Assembly (NCBI GenBank): GCA_963822765.1
Contig: CAWGJL010000023.1
Location: 62,001 to 126,000 of the forward strand
Direction of reading: 5' to 3'
DNA from: Palsa-504 sp963822765
Lineage (GTDB): Bacteria > Actinomycetota > Actinomycetes > Streptosporangiales > Streptosporangiaceae
DNA length: 64,000 bases
Under the pieces are notes generated by a model. That model was not told the origin of the DNA. It ran no database searches and saw only the letters and a program-made list of their open reading frames with translations. Below are positions 55,069 through 62,698 of this stretch, in pieces. Position numbers and translations under genes: made by a program. Position 1 is the first letter of the stretch; every line of letters begins with the position of its first letter.

Positions 55069-56272
55069 ATGGACGATCAGGGCGGGAGGCGCGGCCGGCG
55101 GGCCGCGCCCGCCGTGCCGACCTCGCCGGCCGCCGACGCGCGCCAGGCGCCCTGGCCGCCGGCCGCGGACCCCCAGGGTGCTCCCGGGCAGCTCATCGGG
55201 CCCGGCACCGGCGGGTACCGGACCCTGGAGGCCGGCAGCGCGCCTGCGCCGCCGCGGGTCCTCGGGCCCGGCAGCGGCCCGCAGCCGACCCTGGACCGTA
55301 CTCCGGCGCGCGGGTTCCCGCCGCCGCCTTCCGGGTACCAGCAGCCGCCGCGCTCCGGGGTTCCAGCAGGCGGCCACCGCCGGGTTCCAGCAGGCGGCCA
55401 CTACCGGGTTCCAGCAGGCGGCCACCGCCGGGTTCCAGCAGGCGGCCACCCCGCCGCAGGGCTTGCCGGCCCTGGATGACGACGATCCGGTGCCCCCGGC
55501 TGCCATTACGCCAGCGTCGGGGGGGCGCCGCGCGGCGCGGGCCGCGGGTCCCCGGCGGCGCTCGTCCCGGGTGGCGTGGCTGGCCCTGGCGATCGCGCTG
55601 GTCGTCGTGGCGGGCGCACTGGCCGCGTACAAGTTCCTGTACGAGCCGCGGGTCAACGCGCCGGTGTCCGGGTCGCTGCGGCTGCCCACCAGCGCTCCCG
55701 GATCCCCCGGCTTCGACCAGGCCCTGGGCAAGTGGCAGCACATCGGCAGCCGCGCCCAGGACCCGTCGCCGCTGACCCTGGCCGGACTGTTCCCGCCCCA
55801 GTTCGAGCTCGACGGCAGTTCCTACGTGCGGACCGCGGCCGCCGTGAGCAAGGACTGCACCCAGGCGGTGTTCGGCGCCAGCCTGCAGGCGGCGCTGCAG
55901 GCCGGGCACTGCACCCAGGTGCTGCGGGCCAGCTACATCTCGGGGAACGGCACCATGATGGGGACCGTCGGGGTGGCCAACCTGATCGGCTCGAACGCGG
56001 CGAGCAAGGCCGGCCAGACCACCGGGACGAAGGAGATCATCGCCCCGCTGGCGGCGCAGAAGGGCCCGACCAGCAAGCTCGGCAACGGCACCGGGGTGGT
56101 GCAGGCGGAGATCAAGGGGCACTACCTGATCTTGATGTGGGCCGAGTTCACCAGCCTGAAGTCGCCGTCCACGGCCGCGCAACGCCAGCAGCTCGAGCAG
56201 TTCGCGGCCAGCCTGGTCAGCGGCAGCGCCAACATCAACCTCAGCACCCGGATGCTGAGCGGGAAGCCGTAG
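55069..56272 (+). pseudogene. Membrane-anchored exported protein with 8-residue repeats, one frameshift
   Basis: ATG 55069 reads MDDQGGRRGRRAAPAVPTSP and a Pro/Gly-rich cytoplasmic part. An extra G near 55360 shifts the frame just before four GFQQAATA-type repeats. Then come one membrane helix (WLALAIALVVVAGALAAYKF) and an extracytoplasmic domain of about 220 residues with two Cys (SKDCTQAVFG, AGHCTQVLRA). The domain may be alpha/beta but I do not recognise it. The 3' end overlaps truA tail to tail by 32 bases. The gene lies between rplM and truA on the opposite strand, an unusual place for a gene of this kind. Confidence 0.65.
55359..55454 (+). repeat. Four 24-bp tandem repeats (GFQQAATA)
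   Basis: Units of ggttccagcaggcggccacc plus four bases occur four times with one or two differences. The 24-base period keeps the 8-residue repeat in frame. Confidence 0.92.
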
Positions 56273-57236
56273 CGGTCCTGCGGTTCCTGGCCTGCGCGGC
56301 CCGGGTGGCCAGCTCCGCTGGTTCTGGGTAGCCGACCTCCTCCAGGCACAGCCCGTGCGGCGGGACGACCCGGACCGCGGGGTCACGGACGGCGGCCGCG
56401 AGCACCTCGGCGGGCCAGCCGGGCGGCCGGCGCCCCTCGCCGACGGCCAGCAGCGCGCCGACCAGGGCACGGACCATGTTGTGGCAGAACGCGTCGGCGA
56501 CCACGGTCGCGACCGCCAGGCCGGGCCCGTCCTCGGCGGTGTGCCCATGGCCGGCGCTGTCGCGCTGCCAGTCCAGCACGCGCAGGGTCCGGACGGTGGT
56601 CGCGCCCTCGCGGCGGCGGCAGAAGGCGGCGAAGTCGTGCTCGCCCGTCAGGGACGCCGCCGCCTCGTTCATGGCGGCCAGGTCCAGCCGGCGCGGCGTC
56701 CAGAGCGTCTCGTGCCGGCGCAGCGGATCGGCCCGGGCCGGGTCGTCGCAGACGCGGTAGGAGTAGCGGCGCCAGAGCGCGGAGAACCGCGCGTCGAAGC
56801 CGTCCGGCGCCGGGCCGACGGCGTGCACGCGGACGTCGGGCGGAAGCGCGGCGGCCAGCCGGGTCAGCGGCGCCGACGGCCTGGGTGAGGCCAGCGGCGC
56901 GGGTGACGCAGGCGGTGTGGGTGACGCCGACGCTGTGGGTGCGGCCAGCTGCCCGGGTCGCGCCGGCGGGCCGGCGGGCGGGGTGCCCGTCAGGGTGGTC
57001 CAGGCGGGCGCGGGGACGTCGGCGTGGACGACCTGCCCGCGGGCGTGGACTCCGGCGTCGGTGCGCCCGGCGACGGTCAGGCCCGGCGGTGCGGGCAGCC
57101 GCAGCGCGCGGCCGAGCGCCACGGCCAGGGTTTCCTCGACCGTGCGCCTGCCGGGCTGGGCGGCCCACCCGGAAAACCCTGACCCGTCGTAACCCAGGTC
57201 AATTCTCAGCCGAACGGACCGTGGTTCCTGCTCCAA
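56241..57236 (-). CDS. truA: tRNA pseudouridine synthase A
   Basis: 331 residues. RLRIDLGYDGSGFSGWAAQP at the N-terminus and the catalytic Asp in TVAGRTDAGVHARGQVVHAD near 57. FSALWRRYSYRVCDD, GEHDFAAFCRRREGATTVRT and ADAFCHNMVRALVGALLAVG follow. It modifies U38-U40 of tRNAs. A low-complexity Pro/Ala/Ser/Thr insertion (about 90-125, ASPTPPASPAPLASPRPS) is unusual. The C-terminal end overlaps the opposite-strand gene by 32 bases. Confidence 0.94.
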   Translation of the reverse strand: MEQEPRSVRLRIDLGYDGSGFSGWAAQPGRRTVEETLAVALGRALRLPAPPGLTVAGRTDAGVHARGQVVHADVPAPAWTTLTGTPPAGPPARPGQLAAPTASASPTPPASPAPLASPRPSAPLTRLAAALPPDVRVHAVGPAPDGFDARFSALWRRYSYRVCDDPARADPLRRHETLWTPRRLDLAAMNEAAASLTGEHDFAAFCRRREGATTVRTLRVLDWQRDSAGHGHTAEDGPGLAVATVVADAFCHNMVRALVGALLAVGEGRRPPGWPAEVLAAAVRDPAVRVVPPHGLCLEEVGYPEPAELATRAAQARNRRTATASRSASGC

Positions 57237-57248
57237 GGCTGCCTACCC

Positions 57249-57290
57249 GATGGGCCGTTGTACACGTAAGAGCGTGTACAACGGCCCATC
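57249..57290. terminator. Long perfect hairpin between rplQ and truA
   Basis: Perfect 18-bp arms (57249-57266 and 57273-57290, gatgggccgttgtacacg and its complement) enclose a six-base loop. It lies 33 bases past the rplQ stop and 12 bases before the truA start, in the reading direction of both. It probably ends most of the ribosomal operon transcript or protects its 3' end. There is no T-run. Confidence 0.85.
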
Positions 57291-57323
57291 CAGCTCGTAA
57301 GGCACCGCCCGTGGCGGCCGGGC

Positions 57324-57923
57324 TCAGGCGTTCTCGTCGTCGGACTCGGACTCGTCGGATTCGGACTCGTCGGCGAGGTCGTCGACCTCTCCGGCTTCGC
57401 CCTCTTCCGGTACCACCGGGGCCTCCTCGGGCAGGGCCTCGTCGGTCGCGGCCTCGTCCGCCTCGGCCTCGGGCTCGGCGACAGCGGTGGCTGTCCCGGC
57501 GGCCGCGGGCGCGGCGGCGGTCGTGTCGGCGCGGCGGGCGCGGCGGCGGGGCTTGGCCGCCACCGGCTCGCCGCGGACCAGCTCGATGACCGCCATCGCC
57601 GCGTTGTCGCCCTTGCGCGGGCCGATCTTGGTGATGCGGGTGTAGCCGCCGTCGCGCTCGGAGAACTGGGGAGCGATCTCGGTGAACAGCTGGTGCACCA
57701 CGCCCTTGTCCGTGACCACGGTCAGCACGTGCCGACGAGCATGCAGGTCACCGCGCTTGGCGAAGGTGATCAGCCGCTCGGCGACCGGGCGCAGCCGCTT
57801 GGCCTTGGCCTCGGTGGTGGTGATCCGGCCGTGCTGGAACAGCGCGGTGGCCAGATTCGCCAGGATGTGCCGCTCGTGGGCCGGGCTGCCGCCCAGGCGG
57901 TGGCCCTTGGTGGGCGTGGGCAT
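57324..57923 (-). CDS. rplQ: Ribosomal protein L17 with acidic C-terminal tail
   Basis: 199 residues. The L17 core (1-120) has MPTPTKGHRLGGSPAHERHI, LANLATALFQHGRITTTEAK and YTRITKIGPRKGDNAAMAVI. Residues 130-199 form an Ala/Glu/Asp/Ser-rich tail ending DESESDESESDDENA, so the protein is much longer than the 120-residue bacterial norm. Acidic L17 tails occur in actinobacteria, with no known role. It is the last gene before the strong hairpin. Confidence 0.96.
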   Translation of the reverse strand: MPTPTKGHRLGGSPAHERHILANLATALFQHGRITTTEAKAKRLRPVAERLITFAKRGDLHARRHVLTVVTDKGVVHQLFTEIAPQFSERDGGYTRITKIGPRKGDNAAMAVIELVRGEPVAAKPRRRARRADTTAAAPAAAGTATAVAEPEAEADEAATDEALPEEAPVVPEEGEAGEVDDLADESESDESESDDENA

Positions 57924-57973
57924 TCGGACCTCTCCTTGATCTCCGCGGCCCCGTGATCAGGGGCACGGACGCG

Positions 57974-58987
57974 TCAGTACTGCTCGGTCTCCACGTAGCT
58001 CTCGTCGTCGTCGCCGTACGCGCCTACCGCGCTGCTCGGGTCGAATCCGGGCGGCGAGTCCTTGAGCGACAGGCCCATGTCAATGAGCTTCTGCTTGACT
58101 TCCTCGATCGACTTGGCGCCGAAGTTCCTGATGTCGAGCAGGTCCTGCTCGCTGCGCCCGACGAGCTCGCCCACCGTGTGGATGCCCTCGCGCTTGAGGC
58201 AGTTGTAGGAACGCACGGTGAGGTTGAGGTCCTCGATCGGCAGGGCCAGGTCGGCGGCCAGCGCGGCGTCGGTCGGCGAGGGGCCGATGTCGATGCCCTC
58301 GGCGTCGACGTTGAGCTCCCGGGCCAGCCCGAACAGCTCGACCAGCGTCTTGCCGGCGCTCGCCACCGCGTCCCGGGGCCGCATGCACGGCTTGGTCTCC
58401 ACGTCGAGGATGAGCCGGTCGAAGTCGGTGCGCTGCTCGACCCGGGTGGCTTCCACCTTGTAGGTCACGCGCAGCACGGGCGAGTAGATGGAGTCGATCG
58501 GCACCCGGCCGATCTCCTGCCCGGGCTGCTTGTTCTGGGTGGCCGAGACGTAGCCGCGGCCGCGCTCCACGGTCAGCTCCATCTCGAGCTTGCCCTTGGC
58601 GTTCAGCGTGGCGACGTGCAGCTCGGGGTTGTGCACCTCGACGCCGGCCGGCGGCGCGATGTCGGCCGCGGTCACGTCGCCGGGGCCCTGCTTGCGCAGG
58701 TACATCACGACCGGCTCGTCGTGCTCGGAGGACACCACCAGTTCCTTGAGGTTCAAGATGATGTCGGTGACATCTTCCTTCACCCCGGGGACGGTGGAGA
58801 ACTCGTGCAGGACGCCTTCGATCCTGATGCTGGTCACGGCGGCGCCGGGGATGGACGACAGGAGCGTCCGGCGGAGCGAGTTGCCGATGGTGTAGCCGAA
58901 GCCGGGCTCCAGCGGCTCGATGACGAACCGGGACCGGAATTCGTCGACCTGCTCCTCGGCGAGCGAGGGGCGCTGAGCGATGAGCAT
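57974..58987 (-). CDS. rpoA: RNA polymerase alpha subunit
   Basis: 337 residues. The N-terminal assembly domain has FVIEPLEPGFGYTIGNSLRR and TLLSSIPGAAVTSIRIEGVL. The C-terminal domain (about 240-310) has LNLTVRSYNCLKREGIHTVG and IRNFGAKSIEEVKQKL with the UP-element contact region. The end is acidic (GDDDESYVETEQY). It has normal length and is intact. It is encoded between rpsD and rplQ as usual. Confidence 0.98.
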   Translation of the reverse strand: MLIAQRPSLAEEQVDEFRSRFVIEPLEPGFGYTIGNSLRRTLLSSIPGAAVTSIRIEGVLHEFSTVPGVKEDVTDIILNLKELVVSSEHDEPVVMYLRKQGPGDVTAADIAPPAGVEVHNPELHVATLNAKGKLEMELTVERGRGYVSATQNKQPGQEIGRVPIDSIYSPVLRVTYKVEATRVEQRTDFDRLILDVETKPCMRPRDAVASAGKTLVELFGLARELNVDAEGIDIGPSPTDAALAADLALPIEDLNLTVRSYNCLKREGIHTVGELVGRSEQDLLDIRNFGAKSIEEVKQKLIDMGLSLKDSPPGFDPSSAVGAYGDDDESYVETEQY

Positions 58988-59075
58988 TGTTCTTCCTTTC
59001 CGCGACGCCCGCTATATGACGTCACAGTGTTTGCCCCCGGGGGATGACCCCCCGGGGACGCCCGGGGACCCCGGG

Positions 59076-59702
59076 TTACTTCGAGTAGAACTCGACGATC
59101 AGCTGTTCCTGGACCTGCGTGTCGATCTGGGCCCGGACCGGCAGCGCGTGGACCAGGATGCGCATCTGGTCCGAGACCACCTCGAGCCAGGCCGGCACGG
59201 TGCGCTCGCCGATCTCGGCCTGCGCGACGACGAACGGGGTCATGTCGCGGGACTTGGGGGCCACCTCGACGATGTCGTTCTCGCTGACCCGGTAGGACGG
59301 GATGTCGACCTTCTTGCCGTTCACCGTGAAGTGCCCGTGGCACACCAGCTGGCGGGCCATGTCGCGGCTCTTGGCGAAGCCCGCGCGGAACACGATGTTG
59401 TCCAGGCGGCGCTCGAGCAGCTGGAGCATGGTCTCGCCGGTGCGGCCGTGCTTGCGGGCCGCCTCCTCGTAGTAGCTGTGGAACTGGCGCTCGAGGATGC
59501 CGTAGATCCGCTTGGCCTTCTGCTTCTCCCGGATCTGCTGCAGGAAGTCGCCTTCCTTGGGCCGGTTCCGGCCGTGCTCACCCGGCGGGTAGGGCCGGAT
59601 CTCGATCGGGCACTTCGGCGAATCGCACTTCGCGCCCTTCAGGAAGAGCTTGGTCTTCTCCCGGCGGCAGAGCTTGCAGTCCGCGCCTGTGTATCGAGCC
59701 AT
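59076..59702 (-). CDS. rpsD: Ribosomal protein S4, zinc-binding form
   Basis: 208 residues from ATG 59702 (MARYTGADCKLCRREKTKLF). The N-terminal cysteines (ADCKLC and KCDSPKCP) make this the zinc-containing C+ form. The S4 RNA-binding domain RRLDNIVFRAGFAKSRDMAR and QLVCHGHFTVNGKKVDIPSY is intact. S4 nucleates 30S assembly. It is part of the alpha operon. Confidence 0.98.
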   Translation of the reverse strand: MARYTGADCKLCRREKTKLFLKGAKCDSPKCPIEIRPYPPGEHGRNRPKEGDFLQQIREKQKAKRIYGILERQFHSYYEEAARKHGRTGETMLQLLERRLDNIVFRAGFAKSRDMARQLVCHGHFTVNGKKVDIPSYRVSENDIVEVAPKSRDMTPFVVAQAEIGERTVPAWLEVVSDQMRILVHALPVRAQIDTQVQEQLIVEFYSK

Positions 59703-59730
59703 TGTGTCGCTATCTCCTCGATGGGCTCTG

Positions 59731-60138
59731 TCAGACCCGGCGCCGCTTGGGCGGCCGGCAGCCATTGTGCGGGACGGGGGTCATGTCCTGGATCGAACCG
59801 ACCTCCAGCCCGGTCGCCTGCAGCGACCGGATGGCGGTCTCCCGGCCCGAGCCCGGGCCCTTGACGAAGACGTCGACCTTTCGCATGCCGTGCTCCATGG
59901 CCCGGCGCGCGGCCGCTTCGGCCGCCATCTGGGCCGCGTACGGGGTCGACTTACGCGACCCCTTGAATCCGACCTGACCCGCGGACGCCCACGAGATGAC
60001 GTTGCCCGTCGGGTCGGTGATCGAGATGATGGTGTTGTTGAACGTGCTCCTGATGTGGGCATGCCCGTGAGCGACGTTCTTCCGCTCCTTGCGGCGCACC
60101 TTCTTGGCGGCGGCCTGCTGACGGCTCCTAGGCGGCAT
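59731..60138 (-). CDS. rpsK: Ribosomal protein S11
   Basis: 135 residues: NVAHGHAHIRSTFNNTIISI, SAGQVGFKGSRKSTPYAAQM, KGPGSGRETAIRSLQATGLE and TPVPHNGCRPPKRRRV at the end, all S11 hallmarks. It lines the platform of the 30S subunit near the mRNA exit. It lies 28 bases upstream of rpsD. Confidence 0.98.
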   Translation of the reverse strand: MPPRSRQQAAAKKVRRKERKNVAHGHAHIRSTFNNTIISITDPTGNVISWASAGQVGFKGSRKSTPYAAQMAAEAAARRAMEHGMRKVDVFVKGPGSGRETAIRSLQATGLEVGSIQDMTPVPHNGCRPPKRRRV

Positions 60139-60177
60139 CTGCTTCCTTCGAGGTGATCGGTCCGTGCGGACTACTCA

Positions 60178-60558
60178 TTACTTCTTGCCGGCCTTCTTCT
60201 TGCCGGCCACCGTCTTCTTCTTGCCCTTGCGGGTGCGCGCGTTGGTCTGCGTCCGCTGCCCGTGCACCGGGAGCCCGCGGCGGTGGCGGATGCCCTGGTA
60301 GCAGCCGATCTCGACCTTGCGCCTGATGTCGGCCTGGACCTCGCGGCGCAGGTCACCTTCGACCTGGTAGGTGGCGTCGATCCAGTCGCGGAGCCTGATC
60401 AGCTCCTCGTCGGTCAGGTTGTGGACCCGGGTATCGCCGCTGACCCCGGTGGCCTGCAGCGTCTGCAGGGCCCGGGTACGGCCGATGCCGTAGATATAAG
60501 TGAGCGCGACCTCGAGCCGCTTATCGCGGGGGAGGTCGACGCCGGAAAGCCTGGCCAT
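60178..60558 (-). CDS. rpsM: Ribosomal protein S13
   Basis: 126 residues: MARLSGVDLPRDKRLEVALT, YIYGIGRTRALQTLQATGVS, CYQGIRHRRGLPVHGQRTQT and a Lys-rich tail (KGKKKTVAGKKKAGKK). S13 contacts the A- and P-site tRNAs in the 30S head. It lies 39 bases upstream of rpsK. Confidence 0.98.
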   Translation of the reverse strand: MARLSGVDLPRDKRLEVALTYIYGIGRTRALQTLQATGVSGDTRVHNLTDEELIRLRDWIDATYQVEGDLRREVQADIRRKVEIGCYQGIRHRRGLPVHGQRTQTNARTRKGKKKTVAGKKKAGKK

Positions 60559-60703
60559 GGACGGGCAGTTCTCCTTCTGCTGGCGGAGGTCCTGCGCACC
60601 GCCCCCAGGCCCTGCCCGGACCTGGCCCCGGCCTCCGACCGGGGGTCGCCGCCAGCGATGGCGGCCTGCGGTGCGTGTCTATGTCAATGAGCATCTGGCT
60701 CGA

Positions 60704-60740
60704 TGCGTCCTGAGTTTGTGCGTCCTGAGTTTGTGCGTCA
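60704..60740 (+). repeat. 15-bp tandem repeat at the 3' end of rpmJ
   Basis: Two exact units tgcgtcctgagtttg (60704-60718, 60719-60733) are followed by a partial third (tgcgtca) that contains the rpmJ stop codon. The space 60559-60737 holds nothing else recognised. Confidence 0.9.
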
Positions 60741-60851
60741 GCCCTGGCGCTGCTTGTGCCTCGGGTCGGCGCAGATGACCATGACGCGGCCGTGCCGGCG
60801 AATGATCCGGCACTTGCTGCAGATCTTCTTGACGCTCGGCTTGACCTTCAC
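60738..60851 (-). CDS. rpmJ: Ribosomal protein L36, zinc-binding form
   Basis: 37 residues from GTG 60851: VKVKPSVKKICSKCRIIRRH then GRVMVICADPRHKQRQG. The CxxC, C and H zinc ligands make it the C+ form. GGAGAC lies upstream. It is too short for most gene finders. It sits between infA and rpsM as in most bacteria. Confidence 0.97.
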   Translation of the reverse strand: MKVKPSVKKICSKCRIIRRHGRVMVICADPRHKQRQG

Positions 60852-60878
60852 GGTGCTGTCTCCACTATGTCTGGTTTG

Positions 60879-61100
60879 TTACTTGTACCGGTACACGATC
60901 CGCCCGCGACTGAGGTCGTAGGGGCTGAGCTCTACGACGACCCGGTCGTCAGGCAGGATGCGGATGTAGTGCATCCGCATCTTCCCGCTGATGTGAGCGA
61001 GAACCTTGTGCCCGTTTTCCAGCTCCACCCGGAAGAAGGCATTCGGCAGTGACTCGACTACTGTGCCTTCGATCTCAATGGCGCCGTCTTTCTTGGGCAT
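60879..61100 (-). CDS. infA: Translation initiation factor IF-1
   Basis: 73 residues: MPKKDGAIEIEGTVVESLPN, AFFRVELENGHKVLAHISGK and MRMHYIRILPDDRVVVELSP, the full OB-fold of IF-1. It is the first gene after a 290-base leader, and rpmJ follows 27 bases later. Confidence 0.98.
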   Translation of the reverse strand: MPKKDGAIEIEGTVVESLPNAFFRVELENGHKVLAHISGKMRMHYIRILPDDRVVVELSPYDLSRGRIVYRYK

Positions 61101-61391
61101 GTCCTCCGCGCTTCGCTCTATAGGGTGGTGGTCCGCGCCGGAGCGCGGGTGGCCTTACTCTGCTGGGCGGTCCGCCTTCCCCGCCTGGCTCACGCCCGTG
61201 CTGACCTAAGACAGCGGGACGAGAAAACCGGGAAGGGCTCCGAAGGGTCCGTACCGCTCGCATACGCGAGCCCCGGGTGCTAACCGCGGGGAACCCAGTA
61301 GATGGGCCGGAGACGAGTGTACTCGACCCGCAGCACCAACGCGAACCGCCCCAGATCTGGGACACCATATAAGACACCGCAGGACGCGCGG
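61101..61391. promoter_or_regulatory. Leader/promoter region of the infA-rplQ operon
   Basis: This separates the DUF1707 gene from infA. It probably holds a promoter for infA and the ribosomal genes. A small hairpin gctcgc-atac-gcgagc lies at 61256-61271. No protein or known RNA element was recognised. Confidence 0.4.
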
Positions 61392-61838
61392 CTATTCCCC
61401 GCGCCGCCGGGCCCGGCGGATCATCACCCAGATCCAGGGGATCGCCACCAGCAGCCACCACGGGAACCAGGTCCCGACGCCGACCACCGCCGCGACCGCC
61501 CAGATGGCGATCAGGGTGCCGGTGACCACGGCCCAGGCCCCCATGGCCACCGGGAACCGCTCCGCGAGCGGCTGGCCCGGGTCGCGCGGCACCAGGGACT
61601 GGTGCGGCAGGCCCGCGGGCCGCCGCAGCGACTCGTGCGGCAGCCGGTACAGGTCGATGACCGGCAGGTCGGCCAGCAGGTCATCGAGCTCACCCAGCGT
61701 CTTGGCGTCGAGGGCGGCGTTCATCCGCTCATCGAATTCCTCGGCGGTCAGCCGGCCCGCGGCGTGATGCTCGCGGAGCAGCGCCGTGGCGCGGTCGCGA
61801 TCCGCGTCGGAGGCGCGGATCCGCGGATCACCAGGCAC
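61392..61838 (-). CDS. DUF1707 SHOCT-like membrane protein
   Basis: 148 residues. The N-terminal DUF1707 domain is PGDPRIRASDADRDRATALL then REHHAAGRLTAEEFDERMNA and ALDAKTLGELDDLLADLP. Two membrane helices follow (AMGAWAVVTGTLIAIWAVAA; WWLLVAIPWIWVMI) and an Arg-rich end. Function is unknown. The family is abundant in actinobacteria. It sits 11 bases after map on the same strand, inside the otherwise universal map-infA junction. Confidence 0.9.
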   Translation of the reverse strand: MPGDPRIRASDADRDRATALLREHHAAGRLTAEEFDERMNAALDAKTLGELDDLLADLPVIDLYRLPHESLRRPAGLPHQSLVPRDPGQPLAERFPVAMGAWAVVTGTLIAIWAVAAVVGVGTWFPWWLLVAIPWIWVMIRRARRRGE

Positions 61839-61849
61839 AGGTACACCTT

Positions 61850-62686
61850 CTAAGTCGGCGGAACGCTCGCTGTGTCCCTGTCTCTAGTATCGCCCAGGCG
61901 GGCCAGGCCGCCGTCCTCGGCGGTCAGTACCCACGGGCCGTCCGCGGTGATCGCGACCGTGTGCTCGAAGTGCGCGGCCCAGCTTCCGTCCGCCGTGGTG
62001 ACCGTCCACCCGTCGTCCAGCAGGACCGTCTCGGGGCTGCCGAGCATGACCATCGGCTCGACGGCCAGCGCGATGCCCGCGCGCAGCCGCAGCCCGCGGC
62101 CGGGCCGGCCGTAGTTCGGCACCGGCGGGTCCATGTGCATGGCGGTGCCGATGCCGTGCCCGGTGTACTCCTCGACGACGCCGTACGGACCCGCCGCGGC
62201 GATGCTGGACTCCACCGCGTGCGAGATGTCGCCCAGCCTCGCGCCGGCCCGCGCCCGCGCGAGCCCCCGCCACAGCGCGTCCTCGCACACGTCAAGCAGC
62301 GCGGCGTGCTCGGCGGAGATGGCGCCGACCCCCACGGTGACGGCCGCGTCCCCGTGCCAGCCGCGGACGATGGCGCCGCAGTCGATGGAGATGAGGTCCC
62401 CCTCGGTCAGGCTCCGGGCCGCGCTCGGGATGCCGTGCACGATCTCGTCGTTCACCGACGTGCAGATGGTGGCGGGATACCCGTGGTAGCCCAGGAACGA
62501 CGGGGTCGCGCCCGCCGCGCGGATCTCGCGCTCGGCGATCGCGTCAAGCTCGGCGGTGGTGACACCGGGCCGGACCGCCGCGGCGACCGCCGCCAGGGTG
62601 CGCGCCACGACCAGCCCCGCCTCGCGCATGACCGCGAACTGCTCGGGGGTCTTGATCTGGATTTCCTGCGCGCGCCGGGGCCACAT
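61850..62686 (-). CDS. map: Methionine aminopeptidase
   Basis: 278 residues. IQIKTPEQFAVMREAGLVVA, SFLGYHGYPATICTSVNDEI and VHGIP lead to the metal ligands: LISIDCGAIVRGWHGDAAVT (two Asp), GHGIGTAMHMDPPVPNYGRP (His) and AVEPMVMLGSPE (Glu), with a last Glu in AAHFEHTVAI. It removes the initiator methionine. It lies 12 bases after adk. Confidence 0.97.
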   Translation of the reverse strand: MWPRRAQEIQIKTPEQFAVMREAGLVVARTLAAVAAAVRPGVTTAELDAIAEREIRAAGATPSFLGYHGYPATICTSVNDEIVHGIPSAARSLTEGDLISIDCGAIVRGWHGDAAVTVGVGAISAEHAALLDVCEDALWRGLARARAGARLGDISHAVESSIAAAGPYGVVEEYTGHGIGTAMHMDPPVPNYGRPGRGLRLRAGIALAVEPMVMLGSPETVLLDDGWTVTTADGSWAAHFEHTVAITADGPWVLTAEDGGLARLGDTRDRDTASVPPT

Positions 62687-62698
62687 GCGGACCGTCCT

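Noticed and set aside
12017..55360. Genome-wide programmed frameshifting
   Set aside because: There is no common slippery sequence or downstream structure, and many breaks occur per gene. Consensus error explains the data more simply, though it is not proven.
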